Assembly (NCBI RefSeq): GCF_002257695.2
Contig: NZ_CP155571.1
Reading direction: 5' to 3' (one strand)
DNA length: 64,000 nt
From: Sporomusa acidovorans
GTDB lineage: Bacteria; Bacillota; Negativicutes; Sporomusales; Sporomusaceae
A model generated the notes under the pieces. It was not told the DNA's origin. It saw nothing but the letters and a program-made list of their open reading frames with translations, and searched no databases. This document shows positions 35,597 through 44,730 of this stretch, one piece after another. A program made the position numbers and the translations under genes. Each line of letters begins with the position of its first letter. The stretch's first letter is position 1.

Positions 35597-36502
35597 ATGA
35601 TTAATTCGGTAGAAAAAGCGGCTGTGCTGATTGAAGCCCTACCATATTTGCAGCGGTTTTCCGGCAATACAGTTGTCATTAAATATGGCGGCAACGCCAT
35701 GCTCAATGACGAACTTAAAAAAAGCGTGATGCAGGATATTATTTTCCTAAAATATGCGGGCATCCGGCCGGTAGTTGTTCATGGCGGCGGCCCGGAAATA
35801 ACCGGCATGCTGAAAAAACTGGGCAAAGAGTCCAGCTTTGTCAGCGGCCTCCGGGTAACCGATGCCGAGACTGTAGATATTGCCGAAATGGTGCTTGTCG
35901 GCAAAATCAACAGCGAAATCGTAAAATATTTAAATTTTCTCGGCGCAAAAGCAGTCGGCTTAAGCGGTAAAGATGCCGATCTTATTATTGCTGCCAAGCA
36001 CTTGGCCAAAGTTCGCGAAAACGGTCAGGTTAAAGAAGTCGACATTGGTTTTGTCGGTGATGTTCTGAAGCTAAATATTGGGATTGTTGAAAATTTCTTA
36101 GAGCAGGGCTATATCCCGGTTATTTCACCGATAGGCGTCGGCAAAGACGGCGCTACCTATAACATTAACGCCGATTATGTGGCCGGCGAACTGGCGGCCG
36201 CACTGGGGGCCGAAAAACTGGCCTTGATTACGGATGTTGAGGGTATTTACCGCGACTACAATGATAAGAGCAGTTTTGTTTCCACCTTGTCGCTGGCGGA
36301 AGCGCAGGAAATGATTAAAACCGGCAGTATTGACGGGGGCATGATTCCCAAGGTGGAGGCATGTGTGAAAGCGTTGGCTGCCGGCGTGGCCAAGACCCAT
36401 ATTATTGATGGCCGCAAACCCCACTCTTTGCTCTTGGAAATTTTCACCACCGAGGGCATCGGTACTGAGGTGGTCAAATATAGGAGGTATATCAGTGGAT
36501 AA
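35597..36502 (+). CDS. argB: Acetylglutamate kinase
   Basis: It phosphorylates N-acetylglutamate, often the feedback-controlled step. It has 301 residues with VVIKYGGNAM, VVHGGGPEI and the ADYVAGELAAALGAEKLALI core. The N-terminal helix SVEKAAVLIEALPYL is of the type seen in arginine-sensitive hexameric enzymes, so feedback inhibition is plausible. The stop overlaps argD by 8 bases. Confidence 0.95.
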   Translation: MINSVEKAAVLIEALPYLQRFSGNTVVIKYGGNAMLNDELKKSVMQDIIFLKYAGIRPVVVHGGGPEITGMLKKLGKESSFVSGLRVTDAETVDIAEMVLVGKINSEIVKYLNFLGAKAVGLSGKDADLIIAAKHLAKVRENGQVKEVDIGFVGDVLKLNIGIVENFLEQGYIPVISPIGVGKDGATYNINADYVAGELAAALGAEKLALITDVEGIYRDYNDKSSFVSTLSLAEAQEMIKTGSIDGGMIPKVEACVKALAAGVAKTHIIDGRKPHSLLLEIFTTEGIGTEVVKYRRYISG

Positions 36503-37691
36503 ACAGACGGTATTTGACGTTGATAAAGAAAATTATCTGCCGGTATTTGCCCGGTATAGCATAGTTCTTAGTCATGGCGAAGGCCCTTATGTCTATGATA
36601 TTGAAGGAAAGAAATACATCGATTTTCTGGCCGGTATTGCCGTAAATGTTTTAGGACACGCACATCCCGCCTTGGTGAAAGCCGTTGCTGATCAAGCAGG
36701 AAAAATGATTCATTGTTCCAACCTGTACTACACCGAGGCACAGGCTTTGCTTGCCAAGAAACTGGTGGCGTTAAGCGGCCTTGACAAGGCGTTTTTCGGC
36801 AATAGCGGCGCCGAAGCCAATGAAGGGGCTATTAAGCTGGCACGTAAATACGGCAAAACGATTGCTGCCGATAAAGTTGACATTATTGCGGCCGAACATT
36901 CTTTCCACGGGAGGACGCTGGCTACTCTGACCGCCACCGGCCAGCCCAAATACCAGCATGGCTATGAGCCCCTGCCGGGCGGCTTTAAGCATGTTCCGTT
37001 CAATGACCTGGCGGCGCTGGCAGCGGTGGTGTCAGACAAGACTTGTGCCGTAATGCTGGAACCCATTCAGGGAGAAGGCGGCGTAAACATACCGGACAAG
37101 GATTATCTGGCCAAAGTCCGCCAGTTGTGCGACAAATACGGGGCCCTGCTCATTCTGGATGAAATTCAGTCCGGTATCGGACGGACCGGCAAGATGTTTG
37201 CCTATGAGCTTTTTGGCATTAAGCCCGATATTGTTACCTTGGCCAAAGGCTTGGCAGGCGGTGTGCCGATTGGCGCTTTTATCACCACCGATAAAGTAGC
37301 CGCCGCTTTCGGACCAGGCGACCACGGCACCACCTTTGGCGGCAATCCGTTGGCGTGTGCGGCCGCTAATGCGGTCCTGAAAGTTATCGAAGAGGAAAAA
37401 CTGCTGGAAAATGCTCAGACAATAGGCGACTATCTTGTGGCAAAACTTAATCGGCTTAAAAACAAATTTCCGGCACTGATTACCGAAGTGCGGGGCAAAG
37501 GCTTGATCGTGGGGGCCAAACTCACCCGTCCGGGCCGGGATATTGTAAACGAGTGTATGAACCAAGGTGCGATCATTAACTGCACTGCCGGTGATGTACT
37601 CCGGTTTGTACCGCCGCTGATCATTACCAAAGACCATGTTGATGAAATGACGGCCATTTTAGAGAAAACACTGGCGGCTGTACAACTTTAA
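36495..37691 (+). CDS. argD: Acetylornithine aminotransferase
   Basis: This PLP enzyme converts N-acetylglutamate semialdehyde to N-acetylornithine. GTG 36495 lies six bases after TAGGAGGT, giving MDKQTVFDVDKENYLPVFAR and 398 residues. The PLP lysine is in TLAKGLAGGVPIGA and the Asp in LILDEIQSGIGRTG. The open frame extends upstream inside argB but without family similarity. Confidence 0.95.
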   Translation: MDKQTVFDVDKENYLPVFARYSIVLSHGEGPYVYDIEGKKYIDFLAGIAVNVLGHAHPALVKAVADQAGKMIHCSNLYYTEAQALLAKKLVALSGLDKAFFGNSGAEANEGAIKLARKYGKTIAADKVDIIAAEHSFHGRTLATLTATGQPKYQHGYEPLPGGFKHVPFNDLAALAAVVSDKTCAVMLEPIQGEGGVNIPDKDYLAKVRQLCDKYGALLILDEIQSGIGRTGKMFAYELFGIKPDIVTLAKGLAGGVPIGAFITTDKVAAAFGPGDHGTTFGGNPLACAAANAVLKVIEEEKLLENAQTIGDYLVAKLNRLKNKFPALITEVRGKGLIVGAKLTRPGRDIVNECMNQGAIINCTAGDVLRFVPPLIITKDHVDEMTAILEKTLAAVQL

Positions 37692-37709
37692 TCTGGGGGA
37701 GTGTTAGGA

Positions 37710-38642
37710 ATGAGTCTGAAAGGAAAAGACTTTCTGTCAATACATGATTTATCGGTTGATGAAATATATCAGATTTTTGACTTTGCCAAAATACTCAAGG
37801 CAAGGCAAAAGGCTGGTGAGCCGCATCCGTTGTTAAAAGGCAAGACCCTGGGCATGATTTTCCAAAAAGCATCCACCAGGACAAGGGTTTCCTTTGAAGT
37901 TGGCATGTACCAGCTTGGCGGCACGGCCCTGTTCTTGTCTTCTCATGACCTGCAAATCGGCCGGGGAGAGCCGGTTAAAGATACGGCACGCGTACTGTCC
38001 CGTTATCTGGACGGTATTATGATTCGTACATTTTCCCATCTGGAAGTAGAAGAACTTGCCGATTATGCGAGTATTCCCGTTATAAACGCCTTAACCGACC
38101 TCTTACACCCTTGTCAGGCAATGGCCGATATATTTACTACCCTTGAGCATAAAGGCAGCTTAAAAGGGCTTAAATTGTGCTATATTGGCGATGGCAACAA
38201 TATGGTTAACTCGCTGTTGCATATCTGTGCCAAAGTGGGTATGGATATCAGTGTGGCTACGCCGCCCAACTATGCGCCGGATGCTACCATCGTGGAACAG
38301 GCGGCGGTCGCCGCCAAGCTTTCCGGCAGCAAGATCACGATTGTTGACGATCCGTTCGCTGCCGCCAAAGACGCCGATGTGCTTTACACCGACGTCTGGG
38401 CAAGTATGGGCAAAGAAGGCGAGCAGGCGATCCGCAAGCAGGCGTTTGCCGGCTTCCAGATCAATAGCGCCATCATGCAGGTAGCCAGAAAGGATTCGCT
38501 GGTTATGCACTGTCTGCCGGCTCACCGCGGTGAAGAAATCACCGACGACGTGATGGAAGGGCCTAATTCTGTTGTGTTTGATGAAGCGGAGAACCGGCTG
38601 CATATCCAAAAGGCAATAATGGCTCTATTAATGGCTGATTAA
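37710..38642 (+). CDS. argF: Ornithine carbamoyltransferase
   Basis: It makes citrulline from ornithine and carbamoyl phosphate. ATG 37710 gives 310 residues; GTG 37701 overlaps the GGGGGAG site. Carbamoyl-phosphate loop STRTRVSFE, HPCQAMAD and the ornithine-binding HCLPAHRGEEI are present. It is followed by a 354-base gap, so argGH may be separately transcribed. Confidence 0.96.
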   Translation: MSLKGKDFLSIHDLSVDEIYQIFDFAKILKARQKAGEPHPLLKGKTLGMIFQKASTRTRVSFEVGMYQLGGTALFLSSHDLQIGRGEPVKDTARVLSRYLDGIMIRTFSHLEVEELADYASIPVINALTDLLHPCQAMADIFTTLEHKGSLKGLKLCYIGDGNNMVNSLLHICAKVGMDISVATPPNYAPDATIVEQAAVAAKLSGSKITIVDDPFAAAKDADVLYTDVWASMGKEGEQAIRKQAFAGFQINSAIMQVARKDSLVMHCLPAHRGEEITDDVMEGPNSVVFDEAENRLHIQKAIMALLMAD

Positions 38643-38657
38643 GCGGCCAATACGATA

Positions 38658-38775
38658 GAACTTGTTATAAACGCCCATCTGCTTCGTTTCTCCTGCGGGG
38701 GCTTGCTTACGTACGACTGTACGCCGCGCTGCACCTCCTCGTCGTGCCTCGCATCTGGACATTTCTAACAAGTTC
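38658..38775. repeat. 118-bp element with 25-bp terminal inverted repeats
   Basis: The first 25 bases (GAACTTGTTATAAACGCCCA and on) match the reverse complement of the last 25 at 20 positions. The inside is GC-rich and contains a CGTACGACTGTACG palindrome-like core. It has no coding capacity. It looks like a miniature transposon-like or REP-like intergenic element; I recall similar elements in other anaerobes but cannot confirm. Confidence 0.65.
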
Positions 38776-38996
38776 CGGCTGCTCATAACTTTCTAGGTTA
38801 CGGGGGAAGACGAAACGCAAGATATCCGTCATTCTTTCTCGCAATGACCTGTTAAATGGTTAGCGCGAGCTTGGGTGTGGCAATCCTACTTTTTGCGCTT
38901 TTGAATTGCAGGAACAAAATAGCAGATAGCGAATAGTTTATAAATTTATCACCAATTACTGTCATACCAATTCAAGAATTAGGGAGGAAATAGATC
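38776..38996 (+). other. Rest of the argF-argG gap
   Basis: The inverted repeat GTCATTCTTTCTCGCAATGA plus C at 38828-38848 resembles, on the minus strand, the widespread GTCATTGCGAG intergenic repeat. No promoter for argG that I can defend is visible. The argG ribosome binding site AGGGAGG lies at its end. Confidence 0.4.
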
Positions 38997-40220
38997 ATGA
39001 GTGACATTAAAAAAGTTGTCCTGGCTTATTCGGGCGGCCTGGACACCTCGGTTATTATTCCTTGGCTTAAGGAAAACTATGGCTGCGAAGTGATTGCGAT
39101 GTGCGCCGATGTGGGGCAGGGCGACGAACTGGCGCCTGTGCGCGAAAAAGCGATTAAGTCAGGCGCCAGCAAGGTATATATTGAGGATTTAACGGCCCCG
39201 TTTGTTAAAGACTATGTATGGCCCACATTAAAAGCGGGTGCGGTTTATGAAGGCAAATACCTGCTGGGGACTTCCTTTGCCCGGCCGATCATCGCCAAAG
39301 CGCTTGTGGATATTGCGATTAAAGAAGGGGCTGACGCCATCTGTCATGGCGCCACAGGCAAAGGCAACGACCAGGTACGGTTTGAACTTACTGTAAAAGC
39401 GCTGGCTCCCCATCTCAAGATTATTGCTCCCTGGCGGCTCTGGAATATCCGTTCCCGCGAAGATGCGATTGATTATGCGGAAAAGCATGGCATTCCGGTA
39501 CCTGTTACCAAATCACGCCCCTACAGCATGGACCGGAATATCTGGCATTTGAGCCATGAAGGCGCTGATCTTGAAAATCCGGCCAATGAGCCTAAAGATG
39601 ATGTCTACATGATTACAACGCCGCCGGAAAAAGCTCCGGATACACCCCTTTATATTGAAATTGGTTTTGAACAAGGGACGCCTGTTGCCGTCGACGGCGC
39701 GAAGCTGGATGCTGTGGCTCTGTTGACCAAACTCAACGAAATCGGCGCCGCTAACGGCATTGGCATTGCCGACATTGTAGAAAACCGGCTTGTTGGCATG
39801 AAATCCCGCGGCGTGTACGAAAATCCCGGCGGCGCTATTTTATACTATGCGCACCGTGAACTGGAATATTTGACACTGGACCGGGCTACTCTCCACTATA
39901 AAGAGCAAGTTGCGATCAAATATGCGGAATTGGTTTATGACGGCATGTGGTTTGCGCCACTGAGAGAAGCCCTTGACGCATTCGTCACTGCCACGCAGCA
40001 AACCGTTACCGGTACTGTCCGCCTGAAACTCTATAAAGGCAATATCATAAGCGCCGGCGCTACATCGCCATATTCCCTCTACAATGAAAAAATCGTAACC
40101 TTTGGCGACAGTGAAGAACTGTACAACCATGGCGACGCTGAAGGCTTTATAAACCTCTTTGGCCTGCCGCTCAAGGTTCGGGCTATGATGAAAGCAGAGG
40201 CTAAGAAAAACAATGAGTAA
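38997..40220 (+). CDS. argG: Argininosuccinate synthase
   Basis: It joins citrulline and aspartate using ATP. It has 407 residues with the PP-loop motif AYSGGLDTSVIIPWL, HGATGKGNDQVRFE and the C-terminal domain. The ATG follows GGGAGG. Its end overlaps argH by 8 bases, so the two are translated together. Confidence 0.97.
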   Translation: MSDIKKVVLAYSGGLDTSVIIPWLKENYGCEVIAMCADVGQGDELAPVREKAIKSGASKVYIEDLTAPFVKDYVWPTLKAGAVYEGKYLLGTSFARPIIAKALVDIAIKEGADAICHGATGKGNDQVRFELTVKALAPHLKIIAPWRLWNIRSREDAIDYAEKHGIPVPVTKSRPYSMDRNIWHLSHEGADLENPANEPKDDVYMITTPPEKAPDTPLYIEIGFEQGTPVAVDGAKLDAVALLTKLNEIGAANGIGIADIVENRLVGMKSRGVYENPGGAILYYAHRELEYLTLDRATLHYKEQVAIKYAELVYDGMWFAPLREALDAFVTATQQTVTGTVRLKLYKGNIISAGATSPYSLYNEKIVTFGDSEELYNHGDAEGFINLFGLPLKVRAMMKAEAKKNNE

Positions 40221-41628
40221 ACTGTGGGGCGGACGTTTCGCCAAAAACACGGATGTGATGGTGGAGGAGTTTACCTCCTCCATTTCTTTTGACAGTCGCA
40301 TGTACCGCCAGGATATTGCCGGCAGTATTGCTCATGCCAAGATGCTGGCGAGTTGCGGTATCATCAGCCAGGAAGATGCTACGCTGATTATTGATGGGCT
40401 CCAAGGCATACTGGCGGATATTGAGGCTGGCAATTTCAGTTTTGAAGTATCCTTAGAAGACATTCATATGAACATTGAGAAGCGTTTGACTGAGCGCATT
40501 GGGGCGGCAGGCGGGAGGCTGCATACGGCCCGCAGCCGGAACGACCAGGTTGCGCTTGATACCCATATGTATGTTCGTGAGCAGGTGGGCGAAGTTGCCA
40601 AGCTCTTATTTGACTTAGAGCAGGCCGTTCTTGATACGGCAAGCAAATATCCCGATGTCATTATGCCTGGCTACACGCATCTGCAGCGGGCACAGCCTAT
40701 TTTATTTTCGCATCACATGCTGGCTTACTTCTTCATGTTCGAGCGGGATTTCCGGCGATTGGGCGGGGTATGGGAATCCGCCGATATTATGCCGCTGGGC
40801 GCCGGCGCTCTGGCGGGCACGACGTTCCCCATTGACCGGGAGCAGGTGGCCAGAGAACTTAACTTTGGCCGGATTTACGAAAATAGCCTGGATGCTGTCA
40901 GCGACCGGGATTATATCCTCGAATTTTTGGCGTTTGCCTCGATTCTTATGATGCACTTAAGCCGTCTCAGTGAAGAGATTATTCTGTGGTCCTCAACCGA
41001 ATTTTCCTTTATTGAGCTTGATGACGCTCACTGCACCGGTTCCAGCATTATGCCCCAGAAAAAAAACCCGGATGTCGCCGAGTTAGTACGGGGCAAAACC
41101 GGCAGAGTGTTTGGCCATCTTATGGCTATGCTGACAGTGGCCAAAGGACTGCCGCTGGCTTATAACAAAGACCTGCAGGAGGACAAAGAGGGCCTGTTTG
41201 ATACCATAGATACCGTTAAGTTCAGTCTGACAGTCTATGCTGCCATGCTGCGCGGGACGAAAGTCAATGCCGGTGCTATGCGCCAGGCGCTGAAAACTGA
41301 TTTTTCCAATGCCACCGACATGGCCGACTATCTTGTTAAAAAAGGTTTGCCCTTCCGGCAAGCACACGAAGTCGTTGGTAAATGCGTAGCCTACTGCCTA
41401 AATGAGCATAAGACGCTGACAGACTTAACACTTACGGAGTTTAAAGAATTCTCGCCGTTGTTTGCAGCAGATATTCTGGAAGCCATTTCGGTAGAAACCT
41501 GCGTAGCGGCACGTAATTCCCTGGGTGGAACATCGCCCACTCAGGTTGGACAAACCATCGACATTGCCAAGTCCGTCATGGAGAAACAACAAAAACGCCT
41601 TGACATGTATACAAAAATCAAACTATAA
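40213..41628 (+). CDS. argH: Argininosuccinate lyase
   Basis: It cleaves argininosuccinate to arginine and fumarate, the last step of the pathway. It has 471 residues of the fumarase/aspartase superfamily with the signature GSSIMPQKKNPD and TARSRNDQVALDTHMY. GSS carries the catalytic serine. It completes the arginine pathway apart from carbamoyl-phosphate synthesis. Confidence 0.97.
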   Translation: MSKLWGGRFAKNTDVMVEEFTSSISFDSRMYRQDIAGSIAHAKMLASCGIISQEDATLIIDGLQGILADIEAGNFSFEVSLEDIHMNIEKRLTERIGAAGGRLHTARSRNDQVALDTHMYVREQVGEVAKLLFDLEQAVLDTASKYPDVIMPGYTHLQRAQPILFSHHMLAYFFMFERDFRRLGGVWESADIMPLGAGALAGTTFPIDREQVARELNFGRIYENSLDAVSDRDYILEFLAFASILMMHLSRLSEEIILWSSTEFSFIELDDAHCTGSSIMPQKKNPDVAELVRGKTGRVFGHLMAMLTVAKGLPLAYNKDLQEDKEGLFDTIDTVKFSLTVYAAMLRGTKVNAGAMRQALKTDFSNATDMADYLVKKGLPFRQAHEVVGKCVAYCLNEHKTLTDLTLTEFKEFSPLFAADILEAISVETCVAARNSLGGTSPTQVGQTIDIAKSVMEKQQKRLDMYTKIKL

Positions 41629-41663
41629 TAACCATAAATATACATCCAAGGAGGCCTGTTAAC

Positions 41664-42737
41664 ATGACAGATATTGCTGTTACACTGGCTGATAAACGCG
41701 GCACACTTCCCGCAGAAGACAAACTGGGATTTGGTAAAATATTTACTGACCACATGTTTGCAATGGACTATGTCGAGGGTAAAGGCTGGCATAATGCCCG
41801 CATTGTTCCATACGGAGATTACGATATATCCCCGGCGGCTATGGTGCTACACTATGGCCAGGCTATTTTTGAGGGGATGAAGGCTTTTCGTACGGAAGAT
41901 AACCGTATTGTAATGTATCGGCCCATGGATCACCTGAAACGCTTTAACAATTCGGCGGATATTCTGACAATTCCCCGGATGGACATTGATGTAGTTCATG
42001 CCGGCCTGAGACAACTGGTTGAGCTTGAAAAGCACTGGGTACCTAAAGCATTGGGAACTTCCCTGTATATTCGGCCTTTTGTCATCTCCATTGATCCCTA
42101 TGTCGGCGTAAAAGTTGCCGAACAGTATACTTTATTCATTATTCTTTCCCCGGTTGGCGCCTATTACGCCTCAGGCTTTAAACCTGTCAAGATTAAGGTT
42201 GAGGAGCATTTTGCCCGCGCTGTTAAAGGCGGTCTGGGCGAAGCCAAAACCCCGGCCAACTATGCCGCCAGTCTTAAAGCTTCTGAAGTGGCTAAGGAAG
42301 AAGGCTATACGCAGGTTCTGTGGCTTGATGCCATTGAAAAAAAATATATTGAAGAAGTTGGTACAATGAACATCTTCTTCAAAATTAATGACGAGATTAT
42401 TACCCCCGAACTTGATGGCAGCATCCTAAATGGCATCACCCGTCGTTCCGTGCTGCAGGTTGCCAAGTCCTGGGGCATGAAAGCTACGGAACGCCGCATT
42501 TCGATTGCAGAAGTTTATGAAGCTCATGCTAAAGGACAACTGCAGGAGGTCTTCGGCTCCGGTACAGCTGCCGTTATTTCGCCGGTTGGCGAGCTTTCCT
42601 GGAAAGGGAAGAAAATTACGATTAACAATAATCAAATCGGCGAAACCTCACAAAAACTGTTCGACTATATTACCGGTTTGCAACAGGGCCGTGTAGCCGA
42701 CAAATTTGGCTGGGTTGAAGAAGTAGCGAAACTATAA
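41664..42737 (+). CDS. ilvE: Branched-chain amino acid aminotransferase
   Basis: This fold-type IV PLP enzyme is for the last step of valine, leucine and isoleucine synthesis. It has 357 residues, the larger form. YGQAIFEGMKAFR, the PLP lysine region NYAASLKASEVAKEEGY and EEVGTMNIFF are typical. AAGGAGG precedes the ATG. It lies 35 bases after argH and may be co-transcribed with it. Confidence 0.94.
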   Translation: MTDIAVTLADKRGTLPAEDKLGFGKIFTDHMFAMDYVEGKGWHNARIVPYGDYDISPAAMVLHYGQAIFEGMKAFRTEDNRIVMYRPMDHLKRFNNSADILTIPRMDIDVVHAGLRQLVELEKHWVPKALGTSLYIRPFVISIDPYVGVKVAEQYTLFIILSPVGAYYASGFKPVKIKVEEHFARAVKGGLGEAKTPANYAASLKASEVAKEEGYTQVLWLDAIEKKYIEEVGTMNIFFKINDEIITPELDGSILNGITRRSVLQVAKSWGMKATERRISIAEVYEAHAKGQLQEVFGSGTAAVISPVGELSWKGKKITINNNQIGETSQKLFDYITGLQQGRVADKFGWVEEVAKL

Positions 42738-42757
42738 TTTGTTTTTATACACACATA

Positions 42758-42802
42758 GACTAAATTAGGCTTGTGCCGTTAGGGCGCAAGCCTAATTTAG
42801 TC
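42758..42802. terminator. Long hairpin after ilvE without a T-run
   Basis: GACTAAATTAGGCTTG at 42758-42773 pairs perfectly with 42787-42802, and the stem continues inward by four more pairs to a five-base loop. No T-run follows on either strand. It is probably a terminator or mRNA-stabilising stem. Confidence 0.55.
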
Positions 42803-42956
42803 ATGCAAACCGGCACTTATCATAATGATCAGCCTATACGTAAAAATGAATTAATAATTTTTCAATAAACCTCATTTTTCTAAAAGGTTTTCCTATTATT
42901 GGGTAGAATAAAGCTATAGGTTACTGAATTTTTTATTCCGTGCTGAGGTGTATAGC

Positions 42957-43772
42957 ATGTTATTGCAAATAAGGGGCATAATTTCAACAATTAGTTTCCT
43001 CGATATTATTGATATTGTAATTGTTGCCTATTTTCTATATAAATTCTATGTTATGATCCGCGATACCAGGGCTGTAGCGCTATTGAAAGGCCTGATTGTT
43101 CTATTGCTGGCTACCATGGTTAGCCGGTGGCTGGAGCTTAATGTGATTAATTGGCTGCTGCAGAAGACGATGACAGTGGTATTAGTCGCCTTGCCTGTCG
43201 TTTTTCAGCCTGAACTTCGGCGGGCGTTGGAGCAACTGGGACGGGGGCGATTTTTTCAAAACAGCCGCCAACTGAACGCCGAAGAAAAAGAAAATCTTTT
43301 TAGCGAACTGGCCAGAACGGTTACCGCCCTGTCAAAGAATAAAATTGGTGCGTTGATTGTGCTGGAACGGGAAACCGGGTTAAATGACTATATTGAGACA
43401 GGCATCAAAGTGGATGGATTAGTATCAAGCGAATTCTTAATTAATATTTTTATCCCCAATACTCCACTCCATGATGGTGCCGTTATTATTCGCGCTAACC
43501 GGGTGCAAGCGGCCGGTTGTTTGTTGCCCCTGTCTGACGATCGAACCCTGACCAAGGAACTGGGGACCAGACACCGGGCGGCAATTGGTATCAGTGAACA
43601 AACTGATGCCGTGGTCATCATTGTCAGCGAGGAAACCGGGATTATCTCTCTGGCCCGGGGCGGCAGGTTGCACAGATATATGGATGCTGAAAGTCTGAAA
43701 GAGCAACTAACGCCGCTTTTCGCGGCCAAAAGCTCTTCTTTAAGCGATCTACTTAGCTGGAGGCCGTCGTAA
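42957..43772 (+). CDS. cdaA: Diadenylate cyclase CdaA
   Basis: It makes the second messenger c-di-AMP from two ATP. It has 271 residues from ATG 42957, preceded by GAGGTG (GTG 42948 lies in that site). Three N-terminal membrane segments are followed by a DAC domain with the catalytic LHDGAVII (DGA) and GTRHRAAIG (RHR) motifs. The order cdaA-cdaR-glmM is conserved in Bacillota; CdaR and GlmM modulate the cyclase. Confidence 0.95.
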   Translation: MLLQIRGIISTISFLDIIDIVIVAYFLYKFYVMIRDTRAVALLKGLIVLLLATMVSRWLELNVINWLLQKTMTVVLVALPVVFQPELRRALEQLGRGRFFQNSRQLNAEEKENLFSELARTVTALSKNKIGALIVLERETGLNDYIETGIKVDGLVSSEFLINIFIPNTPLHDGAVIIRANRVQAAGCLLPLSDDRTLTKELGTRHRAAIGISEQTDAVVIIVSEETGIISLARGGRLHRYMDAESLKEQLTPLFAAKSSSLSDLLSWRPS

Positions 43773-44716
43773 TGCTTTTTGAAAACTTCTTTAAAAAACC
43801 GGGGGAAACAAAGAATATAACACCAAAGATTTTGGCTGTTGTTCTAGCTGTTATCCTGTGGATGTATGTTATGAATGAGCAAAATCCGCCGTTTGAAGCT
43901 TCCTTTACCCTGCCGCTGGAGGTGCGTAATGCGGCGACAAGTATGGTAATTTCTGATGTCCCTGAAACAGTCAAAGTTAAAATCCGTGGCCCGCGCAGCG
44001 TGGTGGCAGGCGTGCTTACCAAAGACCTCAAGGCCTTTGTGGACGTCAAAGGATTAAGCGAAGGAGTTCACAGTGTCACTGTTAGTGCCACTATTCCCTC
44101 GAATATAGAATTGGTTGAAATTATTCCTGACAAGGTGAATGTAAGGATTGAAAACATTATCAGCCGGCAATTGCCTGTTGAGGTACGGTTAACGGGCACA
44201 CCGCCCAAAGGAACGGTGGTTGGCAAGACGGCTGCGGCAACCGAGTCTGTCACCATCGAGGGACCTAAAACCATTGTGGAGACAGTGGAAAAAGTAATAG
44301 CCGCGGTCGATTTAGCAGGAAAAAATACGGATATTACCGCCGATGCGGTGCTGGTTCCGCTTAATCACGCCGATAAAGAAGTCGAAGGCATCGCCGTTTA
44401 TCCGGAAAGAACCCGGGTAAGCGTCAACCTGGTAAGCACACTTAAGAAAAAAACGCTGGATATAAGACCGGTCACACAGGGGGAATTACCGCCGGGTTTG
44501 TCGATTAAGAGTATTGTGACTCAGCCGGATAAAGTTGAAATTACGGAAACAGTGCCAGGCAAAGATATTGAAAAACTGGAGGCTATTTATACCGAACCTG
44601 TCAATTTAGCCGATATAAATAAAGATACGGAAAAAGAAGTCAAGCTGCTATTGCCGGAAGCCACAACCGGTACGGTGGGGACGGTTACTGTCAGGGTTAA
44701 AGTCGGACCACGCTAA
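43772..44716 (+). CDS. cdaR: CdaA regulatory protein CdaR (YbbR domains)
   Basis: This is an extracytoplasmic regulator of CdaA. It has 314 residues: an N-terminal membrane segment (ILAVVLAVILWMYVM) and then about three YbbR repeats, each with a pattern like VKVKIRGPRSVV or VTIEGPKTIV. The ATG overlaps the cdaA stop in TAATG, showing tight coupling. Confidence 0.93.
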   Translation: MLFENFFKKPGETKNITPKILAVVLAVILWMYVMNEQNPPFEASFTLPLEVRNAATSMVISDVPETVKVKIRGPRSVVAGVLTKDLKAFVDVKGLSEGVHSVTVSATIPSNIELVEIIPDKVNVRIENIISRQLPVEVRLTGTPPKGTVVGKTAAATESVTIEGPKTIVETVEKVIAAVDLAGKNTDITADAVLVPLNHADKEVEGIAVYPERTRVSVNLVSTLKKKTLDIRPVTQGELPPGLSIKSIVTQPDKVEITETVPGKDIEKLEAIYTEPVNLADINKDTEKEVKLLLPEATTGTVGTVTVRVKVGPR

Positions 44717-44730
44717 AGGAGTAGGAACCA

